From: Fratercula arctica
Lineage: Eukaryota; Chordata; Aves; Charadriiformes; Alcidae
NCBI GenBank assembly: GCA_947846985.1
Contig: CANTUZ010000004.1
Location: 4,144,927-4,208,926 of the forward strand
Direction of reading: 5' to 3'
Length of the DNA: 64,000 nt
Of the stretch, positions 42,292 through 51,687 are shown piece after piece; within the stretch, counting starts at the first letter, position 1; every line of letters starts with the position of its first letter. Below the pieces are notes generated by a model. It saw only the letters and a list, made by a program, of their open reading frames with translations. It was not told where the DNA came from and made no database searches. The position numbers were made by a program, and so were the translations under genes.

Positions 42292-43548
42292 CTAGAAATC
42301 AGCCCTGATGAGCACTCATACGCCTGGTTTAGCTAATAGAATTATCTAGACTGTTCTGATGTGCAAAATTGTTTTAATTGTATATGACACTACTGCTTTT
42401 GCTGGGTACTTTGATACCTCTCTTAATGAGCTGGATGAGAAGGCAGACGAATACTGAAGTTGTAGAAATGGAAAGAATAATTAAGAAACAAAACAGAAAT
42501 CAGTGTTTGTAAACAAAAGGCTCACTTATTGCTCATGAAAGCATTGGGGTGTTTACAGGAAAAAAAGCTCTAGAATAAAGGTCTGAGAATGTGATGTTGC
42601 ATGCTCAGAAACTTCAGTTAATTTCTGAATCTGACGATTCACACATGTTGAAAATTGCAAGGAAGTAACTGTCATGCTATGAGCTCTGTCTATTCTTTCC
42701 CAGTTGCACATATCTTTGAAAATTACTCTGAACAAATGCAATGGTGACCCTGGATACTACAGATTATGACAATAGCTTTAAAAGAGCCCCCGAAAAATAG
42801 TCTGTGGACTTTTCACCGTATCAGTTATGTCAGTTGCTAAAGCGTAGGCTATGCTTCCATCCTGTCACTAGTAACTTTAAATGCTTATCTGACAGTCTGC
42901 TAATTAAAAATATCCTGCTAATTCTTCTAAGTTAAGAAGTGCCTGTAGCTTTTCCAGGCTTTTTTTCCTTTTGCTCTTTTTGTTCTTTTTAAATATAGTG
43001 ATAGTTATGTGAGATTTAAAAAGGTAACCATCTTCTATCGCTTTACTTTTCAGAAATAGCAAAAAAAAAATACAGAAAATGCCTCTAAATGGTATTATAT
43101 ATATATGTCACATACACATGTGCATGTCTGTATGCACATAGGGAAAACCAAATTAACACAGTATAAAACATAAAAAAGATCTCTGTTATGTGAGGTATAA
43201 AGTCTCCTTGGCCACCCAGGTGCTCGGGGTGAAGCCCTTGAGCAGAACCTATATAAGCAAGAGGCAGCCTGTACATTCACTATGTGCTTTACTGTATGTA
43301 CTGTATGAGGCCATCTCTATGTATCAACCTATATACACATACATAAAAGCATCTCCATGCATGTGGGTAAACAGACTCTTAAAGTAATCTCAGGTTATGG
43401 TTTCTGTATCTGCTAGCCACACTTGTACACTTTCAGCCTTTACTAGGAAATGGAGCTTGCCAGCTTTTCCAAGTTCTGCCTTTTTTTTAAATACCCCTTC
43501 TTCGCACATATACGTATCTGAGATGGTATACCCCAATTCTTGCCTTAC

Positions 43549-44529
43549 CTTTACATCATTGACGTTCATCCTTGTTCCCTCCTTCCCAACAAAGATGTCA
43601 TCTATGTCAACCAGAATGTACCTATCCAAGGACAGCGTGAGCTTCTTCCCTGACAGGAAGGAGATGGCATCAATAAAGATCAGTTTGTGCAACCAGAAAG
43701 TCAGGTTGTTTCCAAAGAGGACTCTCTGAATCCCATCATGAAGCCCCAAGTCTTGGATGACAGTTGCATACAGAGCAGCCTTTGGCAATGCCGCAGGGAG
43801 TGGTCTGGAGGTCTGCAGTTCCGTTAAAAGCACAGGTTGATAGGTGGAATGGTTAAACTGAAAAACTGACCAGTCTTCACCAGGCAGCGGACCTTTCTCA
43901 ACCCTTGGCGCTTTGGTAATGTGCAGCAAGGGAGACTGAGCATTTACCACACAGTCTTTGAGGGCGACGTTATTGTAAAGATGTAACGGCAATCCTTTCA
44001 ATTTTGTACTTGGGACGCTGTTCTCGTTGGCTTTATGAAAACCAATTATGCTAACACTGTATTCCACACAGTATTTTTCCAGAAGCTCTCTATTCCATGA
44101 GTCCATGGATACGTACTTTAAAATATTCTCATATATAACAATCGTGTATTTTCCTCTTCCATTGTCTGTGAGAGGGGGAATATCCCCTTTAGCTGGCGCG
44201 ATGACCATGTGATACTGAAATCTGCTGGACTCAAGGATGGCTATGATGTCTTGCCCCAGCTGGGAGTACTGGCTTTCCACAAACAGGAGGACAGTGGGAT
44301 CAGTTTTAGATGGATCAATTGGCTTAGCTATTTTCAGCTCCACAGACCTGTATGGTAGAAGCTTGAGGTCTTCACACTCCGCTTCTCCAGTGCTTTCCAC
44401 AAGGGCCATTTCCTGCTTGTAGCCAGTGTAGAGGTAATAGGCAGAAATGACAATACTTGCCAAGCAGAAGGTTGCCAGGAGAATGACCAGCGTTCTGAAA
44501 CTTCTGCGGAGCTTCACAATTAGATTCAT
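43549..44529 (-). CDS. NDST4: NDST4 first coding exon (residues 1-327), heparan sulfate N-deacetylase/N-sulfotransferase 4
   Basis: This exon encodes the N-terminus of an enzyme that removes acetyl groups from GlcNAc in heparan sulfate and then N-sulfates the freed amine, in the Golgi lumen. Visible features are a short basic cytosolic tail (residues 1-13, KLRRSFR), a single hydrophobic anchor at about 14-34 (type II topology), a stem, and then the N-terminal and N-deacetylase regions. The [14 protein letters not shown] motif is at 308-321; D308, D310 and D311 are candidate metal ligands. N-glycosylation sequons are N226-H-S and N275-L-T. The start is the ATG at 44527-44529; the reading frame continues upstream but with no ATG before it. 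The exon ends AAG|GTAAGG at 43549 in phase 0, and the codons beyond the donor lose all homology. The N-terminus [13 protein letters not shown] matches my recollection of NDST4 rather than NDST3 (MSFIMKLHRHF), so the paralogue call is good but rests on memory. Confidence 0.95.
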
Positions 44530-44541
44530 CTTTTGCAGGAC

Positions 44542-44559
44542 GTCCAACTTCTGTTGGAC
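44542..44559 (-). promoter_or_regulatory. Perfect stem-loop just 5' of the NDST4 start codon
   Basis: In the mRNA sense the bases read GTCCAAC, loop AGAA, GTTGGAC: a perfect 7-bp stem with a four-base loop. It ends 12 nt before the ATG. At this distance it would lie in the path of the scanning ribosome. Stability is moderate (four G-C pairs), so an effect on translation is possible but unproven. Confidence 0.5.
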
Positions 44560-44583
44560 TTGCCTTTTTTTTGTTCTCTCTCC

Positions 44584-44661
44584 CTACAGTGCCATAGGAA
44601 TGAGGAGATGCAGAGGTGCCAATTCCCCTCCCAAGACATTCATGTGACCATTGCAGTGCAT
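44584..44661 (-). promoter_or_regulatory. Upstream ORF 2 in the NDST4 leader (25 codons)
   Basis: An ATG at 44659-44661 opens a 25-residue frame closed by TAG at 44584-44586, 54 nt before the main start codon. It has two further in-frame ATGs. A three-codon frame (ATG at 44649-44651) overlaps it. Such upstream frames usually lower initiation at the main start; this is inferred, not shown. Confidence 0.45.
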
Positions 44662-44705
44662 TTATGAACCTGTTGGGGAGGTTATAAAGCTGTTGGAGTG
44701 GGAAG

Positions 44706-44789
44706 TCAAAGGATCCGGAAAGCTAAATTGAAAGAGGTTTCCTCAGAATGCAGCAGCTGCCAATAATCAATGAAGAGGACTCTTAACAT
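44706..44789 (-). promoter_or_regulatory. Upstream ORF 1 in the NDST4 leader (27 codons)
   Basis: An ATG three bases into the predicted exon opens a 27-residue frame ending at TGA (44706-44708). It has A at -3. It starts so close to the acceptor that its use depends on which first exon is spliced on. No homology is recognised in the peptide; a regulatory role is inferred. Confidence 0.45.
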
Positions 44790-44792
44790 TAT

Positions 44793-45736
44793 CTGCAACA
44801 AGAAGAGGAGTAAATAAAATAAAATCCATAAAGCAATTAAAAACACACGTTACTAAAGACGGAGATTGATACTGGTAATCTGAGTTAAGAGGGACGTTTA
44901 TGAACAGTTCAAGGAGCACTCAGTGTCACTTGCTTTCTTGATGTATTAAGATAAGCTGCATTAAACAGCTCTCCTGTATTCTTAGGGTATAAAATCTCAA
45001 TGTGACTTTTTGAGGACATGTATCTCTCCGTGGATGGGCACGTAGGTATGTGCCCTGGGCGCAATGCCTCCAACTAAAGGACTGGGGCTTGGTCCTGTCC
45101 CTGCTGGGCTTAAGTATGAGGTACTTAAACCTGACAGCCCGGCCCGCTCTGAAACCCTTGTGTGAGTCCCGGTGCTTCTACCTGAATTAATGAAAAATTA
45201 CCATTGGTAACAATAAACCATGTGACTCTGAGGCAATTAAAAGTAACTATATCTATGGCTTGAAATAGGAGTTAACATCTTTCTAAAGTATGTATATTCT
45301 TTACCTATCGGAAGAACACAAGACTGTAAACATGGATGATTTTTGAACTATAAGGAAAAAACAGTCTTTCCAGTCAGACACTTGTCAGCTGATGTGCCCT
45401 CCTCCATTAACTCCGATTACACTTTTGAAGTTTTCACTCTGAAAACCATTCACCTTAAGCTTCACACCTCAAACTGGAAAATGCTTCTAAGAAAGGCATT
45501 GAAGAAATTTGTCTAGCAGTATATTTTACAACTCGGCTATACGGTTCTAAGGAACCTCTGTAGGGGCCCAGACTACCAAAAAAACACCTCAAGCACTGGC
45601 TGAAGAGTGTCGACAGGTTGCGGTCGGAGTGGCGCGGCCCCGCCCCGCGGCTGAGGACGCGGTGGCACCGGCCCCGCTCCGGAGAGGGGACCGGACGCCT
45701 CAGAAAGGCAGCGCTTTTCCGGGCCGGCTTCCTTAC
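44793..45736 (-). other. Candidate short 5' intron of NDST4 (about 0.94 kb)
   Basis: If the donor at 45737 is used with the acceptor at 44793, this stretch is an intron. It holds no coding signal or repeat that I recognise. A short open frame covers 45455-45799 on the minus strand but resembles no known protein. If a distal promoter is used instead, it is simply part of a longer intron. Confidence 0.35.
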
Positions 45737-45810
45737 CTTGCAGGGCCACAACACCTCACCGAGTGACCGTCCCCCAGGACTCCGGAGTGACCACCTCAAG
45801 CCCGCCCAGC

Positions 45811-45828
45811 TTCCAGAACGTTCCAGAA
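45811..45828. promoter_or_regulatory. Perfect four-unit heat-shock element
   Basis: The bases fit TTCnnGAAnnTTCnnGAA with no mismatch, the inverted pentamer array bound by HSF trimers. It lies inside the CpG island beside a GC box. Sequence match is direct; heat inducibility is inferred. Confidence 0.7.
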
Positions 45829-45943
45829 AGAACTGCGCGTGACAATGTACCTGAGGCGGCGGAGGTGGGGGGGGGGGGGAGGAGGAGACTGGCCGCCTAT
45901 AGAAACCCAGGGGAGGGGCCGCCCCACGCGCTCACAGGGGCCG

Positions 45944-45955
45944 GCCGCCATTTTG
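45944..45955 (-). promoter_or_regulatory. YY1-type element (CAAAATGGCGGC on the minus strand)
   Basis: The motif matches the YY1 consensus found just downstream of start sites in many CpG-island promoters. Its orientation suits transcription toward NDST4. It also contains the ATG of a 51-codon minus-strand frame. Confidence 0.5.
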
Positions 45956-48029
45956 TGGGCTGGGTCCGCGAAGGCTGAGAGCTTTCTCGCTCTTTTCCTT
46001 TTCCCTGTTTTTTTCTCTCTGACTACCTCAGTTTTCCAAAACTGCAGCTCGATGACACGATGCAAAGCTCGCATTTGTAAGTTTGCTTCAACTTCAGCAC
46101 GGTTAGTTTGGTTAATAAATGTTAATTGTTGTTTGGGCTCTTCTGGGGTCACTTCACCTCAGTTTTGACACTGGAATGCTGCGTCAACGTCTTGATTGTG
46201 TTAGTTCAGGATCTTAAAATGCAAGTGAAAAGTTTTTGATTTTGCTTTAAGTGCCTTATACACCACTGTCCTAGTATTAGAGTACCGCACTGCTTGTGGG
46301 AGCTTATCGAGCAATGAACAGAGTGCTGGAGTAGTTGTTAAATAATAGGTCTGCGTGCTCATGTTGAGGGAGGGTACTTTATCCACGGAAAGAAGTGAAC
46401 AAAAATGAGGAAAAAAAATTAATAATGTCTTATGTATGAGAGAAGAAATAGAAAAGAAATCACAGCTATCACTAGGAAGTTGAAATCATCCTGATAATTG
46501 TATTTCTCTCCCTCTGGTGCTTTCCTTGTTCTGTAGTTCTCTCTGCTTGCAGGGATCTCGCTTCTTATTAAGCCTCCAATTAAGATTTTTATCAAAAGAT
46601 AAAACTGGATCAAGTGAAGCATCCTCTGTGAGGCCGTGTTCCAGTTTTGGTGACATTGACAAGTCGCTCAGCCTGACTCCGAGGGTTTATGGGATCAGGA
46701 GAATTGCTCTCCGTGGGACGGGCAGCCTCGCTGGATGGGTAATCTGCCCACAAAACAGTTAATTTCAACAAGCTGTAATTTTGTTAGCATGAGATAGGCA
46801 GGTATCTTGGAAACAATAATTAAAATCCTTCTTGGACTCTGCATTCTCTGCTTGTTTTCAGCACTAGAGGGCAATATTTTCTTGCTTTTTAGCAGGCAGC
46901 ACCTGCTCTAACCTCGCCTCTCAGAGCAGGGTCTTGGAAATCCTCAGGGCAGATAAAACACCTTAATTAAGACCCTTATATTTAAAAATAAATAAAAGCC
47001 ATGACTTCTGCTGTAAGACATCTGTCACTAAATCACACTGAATACTTGCCAAATGTCTCAGCCTACACCTGTAGCACAAGGGAGTAGCATGCAAGGAGAT
47101 CTAAAATTGCATGTTTTTTCCTCACTTCTGTCCTGCTGGATCTCCCAGGTACTGGTATTGCAAGCTATCAAAATGATACACTTCATGAGCCAGATCTTTG
47201 CTGCTACTATTGCTTGTATTACTAAAATATGAGAAGCCCCTGACTTTATATTAGCCAAAACAAAAATATTGTCTTCATTGGAAATTATATGATCCAAATA
47301 ACATTTGTAACATCTCTTCTGGTTAAAATATATTAATGTAAACTAGTACATATGTTGTTGTACACAGATGTTACAACAAGTGCAAATATTCAAACTTATC
47401 TGGATGTCTAAATATTGATAAGGAATTTGAACTTGCATATGGAAACCTGGTTGTGGAACAGATCTTTTTAGTTTGAGCATTCTGTTTGAACTGCACTGTT
47501 GAACTGATTAGACTGTGCAGTGAAAAAAAAAAAGTGTGAAGTAATTAAAGTTTATGAAAATAAATCAGGTATATTAGCCATTAGTGGGACATTTTCCAAG
47601 GCATAATTGGAAGTTAAGTGCCTTTTGTGCCTCTGAAACTCTCCCCCTTAAAGTTCAACAGCTTTATATTCGCTCAGAAATTCAAATATCTTTGGAATAT
47701 TTCTGTGTTACATTAATTTGAAAAACATGAAAATAGGCCATGTTTCTTAATTAACGTTAACAAATGTAGTTTCTTTTTAGAAGCTGGTGTTTGAGTTCCT
47801 GTGTTCTATTGTCACTGGTCACCATTCATTGACTCTTCAGGAGTAAAGCCCGAAGCTGGGTACATCTGATCAAGGAATCCAGGTTACATTCATCCAGAGT
47901 TGGTCCCTCAGGAGATCTTAAATTTTGCTTTCAGCTGACTTCCTAGACATGGGGCCTTCCCCAGAAAGAGCAGAACTCTACAATATAACTCCATTGTGAT
48001 GCCATAGCCATCTGCAGGAACTGTAATTT

Positions 48030-48440
48030 TTCTTTAATTGAGGCAGCCAAACAAAAACAGAGGTTTAAAAATTGCTGCCTTGTTGCTAAATAATAGTTCC
48101 TGCTTCCCCAGAAAAATGCTTTTGATTGATGATTAAAGCATACTGATTTGGAAGATGATTGATTGGGAGATTAGGACTCAACTATTTAAAACTGATAGCA
48201 CAATAGTGAAGAGAAACAGCCTCTTATTAATACCATGTGTTAACATCTCATCAGGAACTAAAGCTGATTCTCTCATGGTCTGGTTCCTATATGCAAACTT
48301 TCTCACAGGGCTTAGTGATTTAACAAGTGTCTTGACCGAATTAGGTGCAATTAACCAGTGTGGGGAATACAGACATTACAGAAGGCAATTACATATTGCA
48401 AATATGTTAATTGCTAATGAGGGATAGCTGAAATAATGAT
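48030..48440. other. AT-rich repeat-free block upstream of NDST4, possible conserved noncoding element
   Basis: Contains clustered TAAT-type cores (CAATTAACC, GCAATTACATATTGC, ATGTTAATTGCTAATGAG) and GATTGATTGGG. A 90-codon frame (48155-48427) covers part of it but has no domain signature, so a regulatory rather than coding role is more likely. Confidence 0.25.
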
Positions 48441-51400
48441 GTTATTGCCTCGGTAAACAGGGAAAACTCCGCTAAGAGGGGGGGTTGCTGCCTTCCATCT
48501 GAAATAGGTGATATGTGGCAGGAGGACAGTGGTGAGTTCTCAGTGTGTAGACTGCCAGCGAAGATACCACAGCCTCGCAGGGCTGTTGTGAGATCTTCTC
48601 CTGCCCTTACCCCTCCTTGTAGGTAGGCTATGGATCTCTGGTCTAATTCAGCATCTGGAAAGGAGGGATCTTGATGTTAAGCAAACAGTTGTGTTTATCC
48701 ACCCTAAGGATTGAGCCAATAGATTTCCCATCTGCAGCAGGTTAGGAGCCTGGAGCTGATCACAGCACTGAGGAAAGGAGCAGGATGCTTGTTGATCCTT
48801 TGCAATACAGTCATCTCTGGTTGCCTGTCTGTAGCAGAGGGGAACGCTCTGCGGGTAATTCCTCTGGAGGCAGGCCAGAGGTTTCCTCTCATCTGATTCC
48901 AGCATAAATCAGAAGTCAGAACGCCTTTATTTTCTATATATAAAGCTTTCCTTTAGGGTAAAAAAAAAAGTAATGTAAACTCTTTCCTTTTTTTCCTCCC
49001 TTTCTAAGCTTGTATGACTCCTCCTATTTATTAGCAGCCCCATGATACCAACTTGCTGCTCCTTGCATATGAGTGCTCATTCAATACAGAAACAAGAAAA
49101 CTGGTTTGAGTGAAAAATTACTCCTGTTGTCTATTAGCAAAAGTTCAGGGTTTCTATTCACTGCAGAGGAGAAAAAAGCTTTTTTTTTTTTTAATCTCAG
49201 AAAAATTTCCAGGTGACTTTTTTACTGAGCTTGTGAAATTTGGGTGCTTCTTGAAAGTAACTTTTTTCTTTTTCAAGGTTAACAAAGTTGCAATGTGTTT
49301 TGTGTTGATAAATGTGGCTTTGTGCAGGAAGGGTGTTGATGCCAGCTGCTCATAGCTTACCGCGAGGTTTTAGAAAACTCTTTTACCTAGGATAAGGTAA
49401 CAGCTGGTAAAAGCTGTTGCAAGTTGTCTAACTTTGTTCTAACTCTCTCTTATAATTTCTGAGTGGAGAGGCTGCTCAGGTCTTTCACCTCTTTTGTTTT
49501 CAGTGCATAATCATCTGTAAGTTAAAACATTTTTTCATTGTTTTCAGCAATTTGATCAGTCTATAGTGCACTTATAATCTTCTGTGATTCCAGAAAGCTA
49601 AATGTTGCCAGAGGTTGAAGTCGATAATCAATGAATATAAAGCGAAGTGTTTGAAATACCTCACCTTTTGTGCTCAGTGAAAGCTGGCACGATCTTATGC
49701 ATGAAGCAATATTTGGAAGCTAGCTATTCAACCTTTTTGACTTTTATCTTTCTTTGGATCTAAACTTTTCCAGGTGATTTCAGAACTTGGAGCTTTGAAG
49801 AAGAAAGGCTTCCTGGTGGAAAGGCAACTAAAGGCATACTTGGAGGAGATAGATTTTACACATACACATATTCTCACACATGTGGACATATGCTCACACC
49901 CCTACACCTCTTACTCTGTATATAAGATAGTTGGGAAACATGGTGTAAAGGTACTTAGGAATTCTGTAAACTCTTCACTCTTGATAAACTGATAACAACT
50001 GATTGGTGCAGACAGATTCATTCAAAGCTAACAGTTTGTCTCGCTCCAGGACCATCAAAGTTGACCTGTTTTTATCACGGTTAGTATTTTCAAGTGTGAT
50101 TTGAAGCATACTAATAGAGTGGTTTTCTTTATTTTCAGTGTCTGTCTTGTCTTTTGACTGAGTAGGGGAATTGTGACTAGAGAAAGCCTTGTAATAATTA
50201 TTTCTATTCCTTTAATACTTCTGAAAGTGTGCAGATAGCCACCACTGACTTGCCACCAGTCCCACTTTCTTGAACACGCAGGATAGATATACTGTCATAA
50301 CAGCATGTAAGCAAACATATTTTATTCTCATTAATGCATCTGTGGTCTGAAGCTGCTGACTCACCAAGTGTTTGGGTTTTTTTTCTTACTGATGCTTTTA
50401 GACAGGTAACTATAATCTCTGCTGATGAGACCCCCCACAAAGATATTCTACGTGAATCAGTGGGACGCTTTTAAAAATGTGAACTAATCAGACTATCAGG
50501 AAGGTACTGTTCTTTCTGCAAAACCTCCCTCACAGAATTATTGCTGCCTTTGATTCCCCAGCCCATATTTGACACTTCATGTTGCTTAACTTCTGGTAGG
50601 AGTTTATTCTAAGACTTAATCAGATCACACTTCTGGTGAATGTTGCCTAATGTTCAGTCTCAATACTTCTTTCTCCTTACCCATTAACTTCTGACAGTCC
50701 CTTGGTCATTTGGACCACCTAGAAATGCACGTAAATATCCCATCTGTGATGTTTCAGTGACCTTTCCTGCAATTTATCAGGCTGTAACACTTCAGTGTTT
50801 TTGAACGTACATAGTTGTAATGATTCCTCAGAAATCACTGACTGCTGATTTTTCTTGAGCGTCAGGTGTGGAAGCTCCTAGAAATCAGTAATAATTTAAG
50901 TATAGTCTTACGAGGACCAGGCATGAAGAGAGAACCTACATATATTTCCTGTTTCTTGGCGGAGTGGCTCTAGTCACCATCGCAACACATAGGTGTTAAT
51001 GACCACATTCATCTTTTGTGCAGCTCCATATGTGGCGAAAATGTTGCATAGCGATATCGAAGTATTCACTTTACACCAAAATATATATAGTATCTTGATG
51101 TCATCAGGCAAAACACCTTAGCTTTGTGTCCAGACTTAAAATAAAGAAATAGTAATAAATGTATTGTCTAAATCATGTTTCCAATAAATGTGTCCATTTT
51201 GCCTGAGTGATGGTAAGAATATCTATCACTTTTCACCAGTAACTCACCAAAAATTCTAAAAAGCTAAATAGCATTATTCTTGGGCACAGGCCTGACTTTT
51301 CCAAGGTCATTTGGCAGCCTAGTCGTGGCTGAGGTGGAAGCAATTGCCCCTTGCTCTTGCACGATGTCCTTCAACAGGTCGGTGTCTTTACAACCCTCAT

Positions 51401-51487
51401 GACATCTGTAGAAAAGTAACTGAACTACCAAAGATGAAAAGAAGTTTTGAGAGATGATCTGAACATCAGAAGCTTACTGGTTAAGTC

Positions 51488-51687
51488 ACAATGACAGAAC
51501 CAAAATGTCATGGCAGAAACTTGTGGCTGAAAATGTAGCAGAGATTCCCATGGTGCAAAGTTGTGTGTGACCCACAGGATCGAGTCCACAATGAGAGAGC
51601 CAAAATGTCATGGCAGAAACTTGTGGCTGAAAACATAGCAGAGATTCCCATGATGCAAAGTTGTTTGTGACCTACAGGATCGAGTCC
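51488..51687. repeat. 100-bp tandem duplication
   Basis: Two head-to-tail copies (51488-51587 and 51588-51687) have an exact 100-bp period and no gaps. I count seven substitutions, so identity is about 93%. Each copy contains CATGGCAGAAACTTGTGGCT and ends GGATCGAGTCC. It matches no transposon family that I recognise. Confidence 0.92.

Larger units (their letters stand above)
14970..43548 (-). other. NDST4 intron between coding exons 1 and 2 (about 28.6 kb)
   Basis: A long intron holding four of the five CR1 fragments, several homopolymer T runs (18895-18915, 19986-20002, 22926-22940), a 23-bp tandem duplication at 27137-27182, and AT-rich unique blocks that may be conserved elements (about 19200-19800, 30040-30240 and 36040-36520). 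No internal gene is convincing; ORFs here are short and lack domain signatures. Confidence 0.75.
44530..44792 (-). promoter_or_regulatory. NDST4: 5' untranslated leader within the first coding exon of NDST4
   Basis: The exon probably begins at 44792. The minus strand just upstream reads as a pyrimidine tract ending TTGTTGCAG at 44793, an excellent splice acceptor. The resulting 263-nt leader contains several upstream ATGs and a stem-loop close to the main start codon. The main ATG has A at -3 and A at +4, an adequate but not ideal context. NDST-family messages are known to have long structured leaders that affect translation. The acceptor assignment is inferred from sequence only. Confidence 0.7.
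45737..45965 (-). other. Candidate proximal noncoding first exon of NDST4
   Basis: The minus-strand splice donor at 45737 closely fits consensus. The nearest good acceptor downstream is the one starting the NDST4 coding exon at 44792. The 5' limit is a guess from the YY1-type site, which in many promoters lies just inside the transcript in this orientation. The exon would contain a 51-codon ORF (45796-45951). No transcript evidence is available here. Confidence 0.35.
45600..46000. promoter_or_regulatory. CpG-island promoter upstream of NDST4, possibly bidirectional
   Basis: GC content and CpG density rise sharply here against AT-rich surroundings. Visible elements are GC boxes (CCCCGCCCCGCGG near 45640, CCCGCCC at 45801), a perfect heat-shock element at 45811-45828 and a YY1-type GCCGCCATTTTG at 45944-45955. 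On the minus strand a strong donor (CAAG|GTAAGG) ends at 45737. On the plus strand a possible donor GTAAGT starts at 46077. The island could therefore fire toward NDST4, away from it, or both. Which gene it serves is inferred only from distance. Confidence 0.6.

Noticed and set aside
43397..43729. 110-codon plus-strand ORF
   Set aside because: Antisense shadow of NDST4 coding exon 1.
44530..44547. Six-codon N-terminal extension of NDST4 starting at TTG
   Set aside because: The extension has no ATG; the ATG at 44529 matches the family start and has an acceptable context.
45455..45799. 114-codon minus-strand ORF at the CpG island
   Set aside because: Arginine-rich composition is expected from GC-rich DNA; it reads through the predicted donor at 45737 and matches nothing I recognise.
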